Shown piece after piece: positions 26,157 to 34,591 of a stretch of DNA of 43,061 bases (within the stretch, counting starts at the first letter, position 1; each line of letters opens with the position of its first letter). The stretch is from NCBI GenBank assembly GCA_013697915.1, contig JACCVY010000212.1, positions 1 through 43,061 on the forward strand, read 5' to 3'. Under the pieces are notes generated by a model. It did not search any database and was not told where the DNA came from. It worked only from the letters and a program-made list of their open reading frames with translations. Position numbers and translations under genes: made by a program. Source of the DNA: Blastocatellia bacterium (GTDB taxonomy: Bacteria > Acidobacteriota > Blastocatellia > Pyrinomonadales > Pyrinomonadaceae).

Positions 26157-26349
26157 TTGTTTCTTCCCCCTCGTTATTTGCCGCATCAGCAGCCGCGATC
26201 ACTTCTTTCATTTGCGCGCGATAATTGAGAAACCAGAAAATCATGCCGAGTGCGGCCACGACAAAGGCGGTGTTGAAATCTCGTCGCAGCATGTAAAACG
26301 CCGCCACTGCGATGCAAATACCGGCCACAATCATCCAAAAAATCTTCAT
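26146..26349 (-). CDS. Small two-helix membrane protein
   Basis: The 67-residue product has two hydrophobic segments (about 4-20 and 29-45) and a charged acidic tail ('AANNEGEETNED'). The overlap with the next gene and a 13-base gap from the lipoprotein gene upstream indicate a three-gene operon. I do not recognise a family; such small two-helix proteins are common and mostly uncharacterised. Confidence 0.65.
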   Translation of the reverse strand: MKIFWMIVAGICIAVAAFYMLRRDFNTAFVVAALGMIFWFLNYRAQMKEVIAAADAANNEGEETNED

Positions 26350-26362
26350 CGGTTACCAGGCT

Positions 26363-26905
26363 TCATTTCACCGTCACTGGAATGCGCAGTTGAATCTGGC
26401 CCGGCGGATAGCACACTTGATCGTCACAAGCTTGTACACGCAACTGCGCGGCAATTGAATGCTCACCTTTGCTGGCGGCATTGTCTGCTTTGATTTTCGC
26501 CTTTATTTCAGTCTCGCCTTCATAGACAGCCAGTGGCTTATCAGCAAAGGCAAACTTCCTGGTGAGCGGGGCCGGATAGGAAACAGACGACGCAGCGATG
26601 CCATCGCTCGCGGTAATGTCCAATTGCGTTGCTTTAAGATATGAGAAGGTCGGCGGATTTGCGTTGACGTGATAGCCGCTCTGGATCGCCAATCGAATGA
26701 TCGCCACAGTTGATCCGCCAGCCGCGATAGCGACAGGCTCTGCCAATGCTTTCACGACGGATTCGGATGTGATCCTTTGAGTTGACGGAGATGGAGTAGT
26801 ACCACTCGCCGCCTGCCTGACGGAATTCTGGGCTGGTTTAGAGCACGCCGAAGCAATGAACAAAAACAGAAAACAACCAATACGAATGCGAGCGGAAAGA
26901 TTCAT
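26363..26905 (-). CDS. Lipoprotein with DsbD N-terminal (alpha) domain
   Basis: The 180-residue product has a lipobox ('FLFLFIASAC', Cys21), so it is probably a lipoprotein. The mature domain resembles the periplasmic DsbD-alpha domain that passes electrons from DsbD to substrates: 'ACDDQVCYPPG' near 157-167 corresponds to the redox Cys pair and following CYPP of DsbD. No DsbD membrane core or C-terminal thioredoxin domain is attached, so it is a stand-alone alpha domain. It leads an operon with the small membrane protein and the NTF2-like secreted protein. A thiol-redox role in the periplasm is likely. Confidence 0.8.
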   Translation of the reverse strand: MNLSARIRIGCFLFLFIASACSKPAQNSVRQAASGTTPSPSTQRITSESVVKALAEPVAIAAGGSTVAIIRLAIQSGYHVNANPPTFSYLKATQLDITASDGIAASSVSYPAPLTRKFAFADKPLAVYEGETEIKAKIKADNAASKGEHSIAAQLRVQACDDQVCYPPGQIQLRIPVTVK

Positions 26906-26940
26906 TGTGTGTCTCCGACTTTAAAATACGCACCTAGGCT

Positions 26941-27015
26941 CAAGCAGTTTAGAGTACAAGCTTCAGCTTTCGTGTTGCCAAAGAACAACCTAAAGGTTGG
27001 ACTCTAAACTACTTG
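26941..27015. repeat. Three-hairpin palindromic element
   Basis: Outer arms CAAGCAGTTTAGAGT (26941-26955) and ACTCTAAACTACTTG (27001-27015) pair over 15 bp with one mismatch. Between them lie AAGCT-TC-AGCTT (about 26958-26969) and CAACC-TAAA-GGTTG (about 26986-26999) hairpins. It contains the stop codon of the response regulator (27009-27011). It probably terminates the two-component operon and looks like a dispersed REP-type element. Confidence 0.75.
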
Positions 27016-28370
27016 ATCCCTTGCTCATCCTGCGCCTCTTTCTTTCCTTCAGGTCGCTTGATGCCAAACTTTTCCAGTCGATATTGCAGGGTGCGGAAGG
27101 TCAGGCCCAACAACTTGGCTGACTTGGTTATGTTGTAATCCGTCTGTGCCATCGCCTGCATTATCAAATCGCGTTCGACGTCCTCAAAACTGATCCCTTC
27201 CGGCGGCAACTTGAACGCGCCTTCCGCAACTGGCCGCGATTCCTGTCGCACCTCGAGCGGCAGATCGTCAATGGTGATTTGATCGCCTTCGCAAAGAAGA
27301 ATCGCGCGTTCGATTGCCGATTCAAGCTGGCGCACGTTGCCCGGCCAACTGTAATCGATCATCAGCTTGCGCGTTTCCGGAGTCAGCCCACGCACCAATC
27401 TTGAAGTGTTGCGCGTGTGTTTCTTGACAAAGTAGTCGATGAGCACGGGAATATCTTCGCGGCGTTCGCGTAGCGGCGGCACATCAACTGACAAAACATT
27501 TATTCGGTAGTAAAGATCATCACGGAATCGGCCGTCTGCAACCATCGCCCGCAAGTCGCGATTGGTGGCTGCGATCACTCGCACGTCGACGCTGATTTCA
27601 TGAGTGCCGCCGACGCGTCTGATTTTCCGTTCCTGTAAGGCGCGCAAGAGTTTCGCCTGCATCGCGACGTCGAGTTCCGCGATCTCGTCCAGGAATAGAG
27701 TGCCGCGATCTGCTATTTCGAATAATCCCTTTTTCTCGGCATGCGCTCCGGTAAATGAACCCTTTTCGTGGCCGAACAGTTCGGATTCGAGCAGGTTTTC
27801 ATTAATCGCGGCGCAGTTAACGGCCTGAAACATGTCCTGAGCGCGAGGGGACTGGTTGTGAATGGCGCGCGCTATCAACTCTTTGCCGGTGCCTGACTCG
27901 CCGCGAATAAGCACTGTGGAATTCGAGCGCGCGACTTTCAAAATCATGCGCTTGACTGACTCCATTTTGGGCGAAGCGGAAATGATCTCGGTGTCCAGGG
28001 CGTCCAGCCGCTGCAGTGCGCGGTTGATCGTTTCCAGTAACGCAGTCTTGTCGTACGGCTTTTCCAGATAATCAAAAGCGCCGCGCCGCAAAGCCTCTTT
28101 TGCTGAGTCGATCGAACCGTGCGCAGTTAAAAGAATGACGATTATTGATGAGTCGAGGACCAGCAGGTGCTGCAACAGCTCGATCCCATCCATGCCCGTC
28201 ATTTTCAGATCCGTCAGGGCCAGATCGAATCGTTTTTCTTTGGCAAACTTGATTGCCGCTTCTCCTGAAGAAGCGGTGGTAACGTCATATCCCTCGCCCG
28301 ACAGAATCATTTCGAGTATTTCGCGTTGCGATTTTTCGTCATCAACTACCAGTATGCTTTTGCGCGCCAT
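27009..28370 (-). CDS. NtrC-family sigma-54-dependent response regulator
   Basis: The 453-residue product has the full NtrC layout: receiver domain 1-120 with phospho-acceptor D54, T82 and K104; AAA+ domain about 130-370 with Walker A 'GESGTGKE' (157-164), sigma-54 contact loop GSFTGA (204-209, a known variant of GAFTGA), Walker B 'LFLDE' (225-229); and a Fis-type HTH near 415-435 ('NITKSAKLLGLTFRTLQYRL'). It should drive sigma-54 promoters when phosphorylated. The histidine kinase gene is directly upstream, separated by a repeat hairpin. Target genes cannot be read from the window; I saw no convincing -24/-12 site. Confidence 0.95.
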   Translation of the reverse strand: MARKSILVVDDEKSQREILEMILSGEGYDVTTASSGEAAIKFAKEKRFDLALTDLKMTGMDGIELLQHLLVLDSSIIVILLTAHGSIDSAKEALRRGAFDYLEKPYDKTALLETINRALQRLDALDTEIISASPKMESVKRMILKVARSNSTVLIRGESGTGKELIARAIHNQSPRAQDMFQAVNCAAINENLLESELFGHEKGSFTGAHAEKKGLFEIADRGTLFLDEIAELDVAMQAKLLRALQERKIRRVGGTHEISVDVRVIAATNRDLRAMVADGRFRDDLYYRINVLSVDVPPLRERREDIPVLIDYFVKKHTRNTSRLVRGLTPETRKLMIDYSWPGNVRQLESAIERAILLCEGDQITIDDLPLEVRQESRPVAEGAFKLPPEGISFEDVERDLIMQAMAQTDYNITKSAKLLGLTFRTLQYRLEKFGIKRPEGKKEAQDEQGIK

Positions 28371-28380
28371 AGTATCTAAA

Positions 28381-28467
28381 GGATGAAGGATGAAGGATGA
28401 AGCATGAACGCGGAGTCATACCGAAAGATTCTTTCTTTCAGCCTTCCGCCTTCATCCTTCATCCTTC
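28381..28467. repeat. Heptamer tandem repeat (GGATGAA) hairpin inside two-component operon
   Basis: Three copies of GGATGAA (28381-28401) face inverted TTCATCC copies at 28451-28464; GAAGGATGAAGGATGAA can pair perfectly with TTCATCCTTCATCCTTC. The kinase stop codon (28459-28461) is inside the right arm and the regulator start is at 28370. It may set the ratio of kinase to regulator by attenuation or processing. Confidence 0.85.
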
Positions 28468-29994
28468 TGCCTTTTCCGTCCCACCTCCGTCGCTGGCTCT
28501 TGCCGGCAGAATTATTGTGAACGTCGTGCCACTTTCCAGTTTCGAACTGACGCTGATTGAACCGCCATGATCATCGATTGCTTTTTTAACAATAGCAAGG
28601 CCGAGGCCCGTACCAGTGTCTTTCGTGGAATAATAGGGTTCAAATATTTTAGCAATATCGTCAGGCGCGATACCTTTACCGGTGTCGCTGATGACGACGC
28701 GGGCCCGATTCGCCGGTTCGGGCCACAGGTCGATCTCAACTTTACCGCCGGCGCCATCGATCGCTTCGACGCTGTTAATTAGCAGATTAGTAAAAACCGA
28801 TCGTAAAGAATCTTTGTCCGCAAACACTGGCGGCACATCGCCGTGCTGTACCACACTTGTCTGAATCCCGCTTTCCGCCGCTTGGCCTGAAACCACTCGC
28901 ACGGCATCTTCCGCTTCGGCGCGTAAATCGAGCGATTGAAGCTCCAGAGCCGAAGGGCGCGAATACTTAAGAAAATCCGTAATGTGGCGATTGATGCGGC
29001 CGACTTCCGATTTTAGTTGCAGGGCCAGCCGTTCGAAAATCTCGCGCTTAGCAGCATCCTCGGGTGCGAATGACGAACGCAGATGGTCCAGGGTGAGGTT
29101 GATGTAATTCAGCGGGTTGCGAATCTCGTGTGCGATCGCCGCCGCGAGCCGGCCGACGACGGCTGCTTTTTCTACCTGATGAAGCTGTAACTCGAGCTCG
29201 CGAGCGCGGCCGAGCCGAGAGGTCATTTCGTTAAAAGCGGTTGCCAGTGCTCCCATTTCATCGTTGCGGGCTGCGGGCACGCGCACATCAAAGTCGCCGC
29301 TGGCTACCCGTCGCGCCGCCATCGATAAATCTTTGATCGGGCGCGTAAACCGCCAAACAAACAAGCCGGTGACCAGTGTGGTCGCAAGCAACAACATCAA
29401 CGTATAGAAAGCAGAGCGTGAGGCCTGGCGCTCGAGAAGGTTTGTGAGTGTGTTTGCCGAACCAAGTACGACAATGATGTACCAGCGACCCTTAGTCGTC
29501 TCTACAGGGAAATAAAAAGCACCCGGATCTCCGGCTTTCAATTGCGTGGCGGTGCTCATCCCTTCAGGTAAAGGTGTGCTATCGGCAAGTTCAACGGCGC
29601 TGCTCAGCGGCGGCAAGTTAACATCTTTCACTCGCACATAGTTCGTTGAGCCGTCGGCATTCGTGGTCGGGGCGTAGTCGCCGTTGAGACTGTCTTGTAC
29701 GTTTCCCTCGCTATCAACCACCAGGACGTTTTTAACGCGTCCGGCCTGCTCGTCCAGCAATGGCTGCTTTGCCTCTTTCTGCATTTTGTCGAGATACTCA
29801 CCACTGGAAATACTGTTCACCCCCAGCGCGACACCCACCATAATCGCCTGTTCTTGTTCGACCAGCATGTTGGCGTTACGCCTCACCGAACGGACGTTGA
29901 CGTAGTACTGCACACCAAGCGTTAGCCCCAACAATGCGACCAGCAAGAGAATTAGGCGGGCTCGAAAACTGTTTAAAACTTGGGGTGTTCTCAT
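28459..29994 (-). CDS. Membrane sensor histidine kinase
   Basis: The 511-residue product has two membrane segments (about 12-32 and 195-215) enclosing a periplasmic sensor domain of about 160 residues, then HAMP (about 215-270), HisKA with H289 in 'AAIAHEIRNPLNYI', and HATPase with N407 ('NLLINSVEA'), G1 'DTGKGI' (437-442) and G2 'GTGLGLA' (461-467). All catalytic boxes are intact. It is the cognate partner of the NtrC-type regulator immediately downstream. The signal is unknown; the sensor region has a dCache/PAS-like alternation of strands. The ATG at 29994 is the only good start. Confidence 0.95.
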   Translation of the reverse strand: MRTPQVLNSFRARLILLLVALLGLTLGVQYYVNVRSVRRNANMLVEQEQAIMVGVALGVNSISSGEYLDKMQKEAKQPLLDEQAGRVKNVLVVDSEGNVQDSLNGDYAPTTNADGSTNYVRVKDVNLPPLSSAVELADSTPLPEGMSTATQLKAGDPGAFYFPVETTKGRWYIIVVLGSANTLTNLLERQASRSAFYTLMLLLATTLVTGLFVWRFTRPIKDLSMAARRVASGDFDVRVPAARNDEMGALATAFNEMTSRLGRARELELQLHQVEKAAVVGRLAAAIAHEIRNPLNYINLTLDHLRSSFAPEDAAKREIFERLALQLKSEVGRINRHITDFLKYSRPSALELQSLDLRAEAEDAVRVVSGQAAESGIQTSVVQHGDVPPVFADKDSLRSVFTNLLINSVEAIDGAGGKVEIDLWPEPANRARVVISDTGKGIAPDDIAKIFEPYYSTKDTGTGLGLAIVKKAIDDHGGSISVSSKLESGTTFTIILPARASDGGGTEKAEG

Positions 29995-30390
29995 AGCTTT
30001 TTGACGGACTTAGTAGTTTATACGTTGTAAGCACTGACGCGAAAAGCTACACGGAGGCAAAATTGCATTTCAATGTGACGAGTTGTGTACAAAAGCTTAC
30101 TTTTGTGTTGCCGCTCAGGGATCACGATGCTATATTTGGCTCGGTCTCGAATCAATGTCCCCAGGGGCCGCCAATTCAGGGAATTCTCCCGCCTCATCGA
30201 AAACGGGCCGAAGGTCCATTTGGAAGCTAAAGTTTAGGAGAAGTTTGAAACTCTTAAGACTCAGCAGATGCGTTTTGGGTTCGTTCAAGGTTTCAGCCTT
30301 GGATTAGTGATTAGAGCAGGCGGCGCGAGTTTCGGCGACGCTCACTAAGGTGAGCGAACAACATACCCCAGGAAAGGTGAACTACCCTCG
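29995..30390. other. Divergent intergenic region upstream of kinase and transpeptidase
   Basis: This 396-base gap should carry promoters for both flanking genes. ACAAAAG-CTTA-CTTTTGT (30089-30106) is a perfect 7-bp hairpin whose surroundings (TACA...GTGTTGCC) resemble the inner part of the 26941-27015 element. GCTCAC-TAAG-GTGAGC (30340-30355) is a 6-bp hairpin in the leader of the plus-strand gene, followed by an AGGAAAGGTGA ribosome region. No supported gene lies here. Confidence 0.45.
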
Positions 30391-32073
30391 ATGACATTGA
30401 TTAACCGATACCCTCGGACCTTTAATATTGCACTTATACTTTTCGTTCTCCTCGTTCTCCCACTCCAAGCTTCAGTTCTTGCCAAGAAACGTCACGCTGA
30501 CGCTCCTCGCAAAGTAGCGCGCGTCGAAAGGGGCAGGAACGACCGAGGCAGAAAGCTCTCGGCCAGGGAGCGACGCGCGTCCAAGCGCGAGGAACGCTTG
30601 TCCGCTCGGAATTCGCGACGCGATTCCAGACGTGGCGTAAATTCGAAACTATCCAAACGTGAACTACGGCATGAGGCCGCACGCGCACAAGCAACATCAC
30701 TCAAAGAGCTCGAGCGTAAACTGCGCCGGCCGATGGGCAGACGAGAACGCGCCGCTGAATTGCGTCGCCTGGCAGCGCAACGCCGGCGCGAAATCCTTGA
30801 GGCACGCAGGCGCGCGGAAGCAGCCCGTTTGGCGGCTATCGCCCGGCAGCGCGCGATCGATGAAGCTCTCCGCAACGAAGTACAGACGATGATCGCTCGT
30901 GACAACATCGTTGGCGAAGACCCTGAAGTACGGCGTGTAGCGGTCAACGCTTTGGGAAATCACGCGGGTACAGTCGTAGTGATGGATCCGATGAATGGCA
31001 AGGTATATTCGATAGTCAACCAGGAGTGGGCTTTGCGACGCGGTTTCAAACCCTGCTCAACGATAAAGTTGGTGACCGGCGTTGCCGGCCTTTCGGAAAA
31101 CATCATTTCGCCGTCAGAGTCAGCATTGACCTCGGATCGCCCGCGCATGGATCTGACCTCAGCCCTGGCCCACTCAGACAACTCTTACTTTGAACATGTT
31201 GGCAGCAGTCTCGGTTTTGACAAGATGGTCCATTACGCGCGCGAGCTAGGCCTCGGTGAAAAGACGGGCCTCAATGTTCCCTTCGAATATCCGGGCCGCC
31301 TACCTGAAATGAAACCTGGTTTCACGGTGCGCCGCATGTTTTCTTACGCCGATGGATTTGAAGTCACGCCGCTGCAACTGGGCAGTCTCGTTTCAGCTAT
31401 GGCAAATGGCGGCAAACTCTACGAGCCACAGGTTCCTCGCAGTGCACAGGAAGCGGCGCGCTTCAAAGGAAAAGTTCGGCGCAAACTAAACATCGACAGC
31501 GCCGTTTTTCAACGCATGATTCCGGGTATGGTAGGCGCGGTAAACTACGGGTCGGGCCGTCGCGCTTACGATCCAACACAAACGGTTGCTGGAAAAACGG
31601 GCACTTGCAATGGCGGCGAAGGAAGTTGGGTAGGTTTGTTTACTTCCTATGCTCCGATAGCCAATCCAAAACTAGCCGTTGTCGTGATAACCCGGGGAAC
31701 AGATGCCCACCGGCATTTACCCGCGGCCGTCGCCGGCCAGATCTATCGTGATCTTAGCCGTCGCTTTGGCACGCCTGCGCATTTGCAACTTGCCTCGGCG
31801 CCGGATGACGAAGAGAACGACGAGGACGCGGCTACCGCACAGATTGATACTAGCGGCAACACGCAGCCCTCGACCTCCCCGACTCCGATGCCGCTGGTGA
31901 ACAACCCAGCGCAGCGGGACAACGTGAAAAGAGTGTTGATGCCAATACCATCTCGTACGAGTCAACCCTCAAATGCGGCAAATTCTAAACCTCCAACCGC
32001 CACCAAGGACGCCGTCAAGCCAACGACACAACCTGACGATCGGCTTCGGAGAACTCAGTCGCCGCGGCCCTAA
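30391..32073 (+). CDS. Stand-alone penicillin-binding transpeptidase with Arg-rich N-terminal region
   Basis: The 560-residue product has an N-terminal signal or anchor (about 12-31), then an extremely Arg/Lys-rich, Ala/Glu-containing helical region (about 32-170, e.g. 'KLSARERRASKREERLSARN'), then a transpeptidase domain: S223-T-I-K226 in 'PCSTIK', SDN at 262-264, KTG at 402-404. It lacks the dimerisation and glycosyltransferase domains of PBPs, like the transpeptidase in 13207-15867. The C-terminal 90 residues are Pro/Thr/Ser-rich and probably disordered. The catalytic triad motifs are intact, so DD-transpeptidase or carboxypeptidase activity is likely; the basic region may bind anionic envelope polymers (inference). 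An AGGAAAGG ribosome site precedes the ATG. Confidence 0.9.
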   Translation: MTLINRYPRTFNIALILFVLLVLPLQASVLAKKRHADAPRKVARVERGRNDRGRKLSARERRASKREERLSARNSRRDSRRGVNSKLSKRELRHEAARAQATSLKELERKLRRPMGRRERAAELRRLAAQRRREILEARRRAEAARLAAIARQRAIDEALRNEVQTMIARDNIVGEDPEVRRVAVNALGNHAGTVVVMDPMNGKVYSIVNQEWALRRGFKPCSTIKLVTGVAGLSENIISPSESALTSDRPRMDLTSALAHSDNSYFEHVGSSLGFDKMVHYARELGLGEKTGLNVPFEYPGRLPEMKPGFTVRRMFSYADGFEVTPLQLGSLVSAMANGGKLYEPQVPRSAQEAARFKGKVRRKLNIDSAVFQRMIPGMVGAVNYGSGRRAYDPTQTVAGKTGTCNGGEGSWVGLFTSYAPIANPKLAVVVITRGTDAHRHLPAAVAGQIYRDLSRRFGTPAHLQLASAPDDEENDEDAATAQIDTSGNTQPSTSPTPMPLVNNPAQRDNVKRVLMPIPSRTSQPSNAANSKPPTATKDAVKPTTQPDDRLRRTQSPRP

Positions 32074-32390
32074 CTGACGGGGCGTTTACAATTCCTTTAC
32101 ATCAACTACGCCGGTGGGTCGTGAATGACCGCCGGCGCAGTGGTCTTTTATGAGACATTCGCCAGATGTTTTCAAACGCAGCTGCCGCCTTGACAGGTCT
32201 GCAACAGTTGCAGGAATATTGCGGACGTTATTTATTAAAACTCTATTGATTGATGAGACGGTGGCTCACTCCTGACAAACCTGCGGACGGCAACTGGTTA
32301 TTGGAAGCGCGCATCTTAGTGCGTCCCAATGCGGCATGCGAATTGTCTTGCCAGGGATTGGATAAGAGAGCTTGGAGGTTCTGACAACTG
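32074..32390. other. Intergenic region with terminator and promoter for the next gene
   Basis: The 317-base gap starts with a terminator hairpin (32109-32137) and then holds AT-rich sequence around 32205-32255 that is a suitable promoter region for the repeat-protein gene. A GGAGG at about 32374 lies 12 bases before its ATG. No gene is supported. Confidence 0.45.
32109..32137 (+). terminator. Terminator hairpin after transpeptidase gene
   Basis: CGCCGG (32109-32114) pairs with CCGGCG (32132-32137), with an inner GGTC/GACC stem and a GTGAAT loop; a T-rich CTTTTAT follows about ten bases later. It is 35 bases past the transpeptidase stop. Confidence 0.6.
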
Positions 32391-33623
32391 ATGAAAAAGA
32401 TTATTAGGCAACTAGCCACTTCCGCGAGCCTGGCCGTCCTGGCTACTGCATTCACGATGACTGCAGTCACAGCGCAGACGCCAGCCCCTGCCGCGGCCGC
32501 ACAGGGCCAGTGCACCGATGAGGCCAAGGGCGCCTGGTACACTGACTTCACAAAGTTCCGTACTACTGATCCGGCGAAGGCTGCCGAAGCCGGCAAGAAG
32601 TACTTAGCTGCTTGTCCGCAAGAACAGGGTGACATTCCCACCTATTTGAAGAAGTGGATCGCAGCTTACGATAAGGGAGCTCGCCAGGGAAGATTCCAGC
32701 CACTGCTTTATAACGAGAAGAAGTACACAGAGGCACTCGGGCTGGGTAAGGAAATCCTGGCCGAAGAACCTGAGAACCTTAGAGTGTTAATCGATATGGG
32801 CTGGGGCAGTTACCTGGCCGCTGTGGCATTGAAGAATGAAAGTCTCAATTCCGATGCTGTGACGTATGCGAAGAAAGCAATTCAGCTTATCGAGGCCAAC
32901 AAAGCCCCCGCGAGCTGGGCTCCATTCAAGTCCAAAGAAGAAACGCTCGCCTATCTTTACAATGTTGTCGGCCGTCAGGCTGTTAAATCTAATCCTGCTG
33001 AAGCGCTCAATGCTTTGATCAAATCAGTACAAATGGAAACTGAGCTCAAGAAAGATCCGTGGAACTACTATTTCATCGGTGCTTCTTATGAGAGCGGTCC
33101 GTACGCCACCCTGTCGGCGGATTACAAGACCAGATTTGCTGGTAAAAACGAAACCCCTGAGAGCAAGCTGGCACTTGAAAACGTTAACCAGGTTGTGGAT
33201 CGCATGATCGATGCCTATGCGCGCGCCGTGGCCTTGGCCGGTAGCGACGCGAAGTATCAGGCCAACAAGAAAGACTGGTTGGATGCGTTGAGTACCTGGT
33301 ACAAATACCGCCACAATTCATCCGACGCAGGTTTGAACGAAATGATTGCCGGCGTGTTGTCCAAGCCGCTGCCGCCGTTGCCGACGCCGATTATGACATT
33401 GCCCGCGGCAACTCCGGCCGCTACAACTCCGACTACCGGAAATTCAGGCGCGGCAGGCGCTAATTCTTCGAGTGGCGCAGCAGCCTCGCCTGGAGCGAAA
33501 CCAGCGAGCGCTGCGGCTACGTCGGTCACACCGGTGACCCAAACCACAACGAAGACAACGACGACGGCATCAACAAAGTCCGCTACTAAACCGAAGACGC
33601 GGAACAATCACCGGCGTCACTGA
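32391..33623 (+). CDS. Secreted TPR-like helical repeat protein with low-complexity tail
   Basis: The 410-residue product has a signal peptide (about 1-28, 'MTAVTAQ'). Residues about 40-310 form helix pairs consistent with tetratricopeptide-like repeats ('KYTEALGLGKEILAEEPENL', 'PAEALNALIKSVQMETELKK'). The last 90 residues are Pro/Ala/Thr/Ser-rich and end in a basic 'KPKTRNNHRRH', probably a disordered or wall-contacting tail. Such proteins usually scaffold envelope complexes. The function is not recognisable. A strong hairpin with a U tract follows before rnc. Confidence 0.8.
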   Translation: MKKIIRQLATSASLAVLATAFTMTAVTAQTPAPAAAAQGQCTDEAKGAWYTDFTKFRTTDPAKAAEAGKKYLAACPQEQGDIPTYLKKWIAAYDKGARQGRFQPLLYNEKKYTEALGLGKEILAEEPENLRVLIDMGWGSYLAAVALKNESLNSDAVTYAKKAIQLIEANKAPASWAPFKSKEETLAYLYNVVGRQAVKSNPAEALNALIKSVQMETELKKDPWNYYFIGASYESGPYATLSADYKTRFAGKNETPESKLALENVNQVVDRMIDAYARAVALAGSDAKYQANKKDWLDALSTWYKYRHNSSDAGLNEMIAGVLSKPLPPLPTPIMTLPAATPAATTPTTGNSGAAGANSSSGAAASPGAKPASAAATSVTPVTQTTTKTTTTASTKSATKPKTRNNHRRH

Positions 33624-33649
33624 AATCATTCAACATACTTTCCGAAAGC

Positions 33650-33691
33650 GCCGGAAGCTTGTCCGACATCGACGAGTCTTCCGGCTTTTTT
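33650..33691 (+). terminator. Hairpin with U tract abutting the rnc start
   Basis: GCCGGAAG (33650-33657) pairs with CTTCCGGC (33678-33685), continued after a one-base bulge by six inner pairs (33658-33663 with 33671-33676, one G-U) and a 7-base loop; six T follow (33686-33691). It has a classic Rho-independent terminator shape for the upstream gene, but the rnc ATG is the very next base. It may instead be a structured 5' leader of rnc. Confidence 0.75.
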
Positions 33692-34447
33692 ATGGCGAGA
33701 CTGACCGCTAAGCAACCGCAACCACTTCCCGATCTGGATCTGCTGGAAATAATTCTGTCTTACACGTTTCAGAATCGTCCCCTCCTCGAGCGAGCAGTCA
33801 CGCATCGTTCCTGGGCCCACGAACAGGTGGCTCCGGGCGCTGAAGATGAAGCACGGCGACTCCAAAATGAATCGCTGGAGTTTCTGGGCGATTCGGTGCT
33901 CGGACTGATAGTGGCCGACTATTTATGTAAGGCCTACCCGGAAGTTACCGAAGGTGAATTGTCTCGCATGAAGCACCGCCTGGTGAGTGCGCCGACGCTC
34001 GCTGCAGCTTCTGCGCGTATGCAGCTCGGTGACTTTCTAAAGTTTGGTCGCGGCGAAGAAAGAAGTGGCGGGCGGCGGAAAGATGCTTTGCTTGCGGATG
34101 TCTTGGAAGCGCTGGCAGGCGCAATCTTTCTCGACGGCGGATTGGCTGCCGCGACCGATTTTGTGCAACGTGCAATCGGGGAAGAGCTGCGGGTAGTAAC
34201 GCCTAAGGCAGCAGCGCAGGCCGACTACAAAACGATATTGCAGGAGAAACTTCAGGCAGAGCGAGGAGCTGCACCGCGATATTCAGTAGTTGAAGCCGTC
34301 GGGCCACCGCACAAACGCACTTTTCACGTCGAAGTCAGTTGGGATGGTGGCAGCATCCGCGGCGAGGGCCACTCAATTAAGGCTGCAGAAACCGCTGCGG
34401 CGAAGAAAGCATTGAAGGGTATGCAAAGCGCCATGGGCGATGCGTGA
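33692..34447 (+). CDS. rnc: Ribonuclease III
   Basis: This 251-residue endonuclease processes rRNA precursors and double-stranded RNA. The RNase III domain (about 14-165) has the signature 'NESLEFLGDSVLG' at 59-71 and metal-binding E60, D67, D136 and E139 ('DVLEALAGAIFLDGG'). A double-stranded RNA-binding domain follows at about 178-247. ATG 33692 is chosen; a TTG at 33659 would extend the protein by 11 residues but lies inside a hairpin. No ribosome site sits in the normal place, because the U tract directly precedes the ATG. It is followed by lepB on the same strand, a common neighbourhood. Confidence 0.95.
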   Translation: MARLTAKQPQPLPDLDLLEIILSYTFQNRPLLERAVTHRSWAHEQVAPGAEDEARRLQNESLEFLGDSVLGLIVADYLCKAYPEVTEGELSRMKHRLVSAPTLAAASARMQLGDFLKFGRGEERSGGRRKDALLADVLEALAGAIFLDGGLAAATDFVQRAIGEELRVVTPKAAAQADYKTILQEKLQAERGAAPRYSVVEAVGPPHKRTFHVEVSWDGGSIRGEGHSIKAAETAAAKKALKGMQSAMGDA

Positions 34448-34591
34448 CTCACTCGACAACCTGGGACAGTCCCGCTGTGAGGATCCTGTTCCAGATGCGG
34501 CCGTAACGAAGGCAAGCTTTCCAGAAAGGCGCAGGAACCTGTTAAGCCGCACTTGACCATCGCAGACAAGGTATCTAGGATAATTTTGAAG

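Noticed and set aside
30300-30390. Riboswitch upstream of the Arg-rich transpeptidase
   Set aside because: Only a simple 6-bp hairpin is visible; none of the conserved cores of known riboswitch classes could be recognised.
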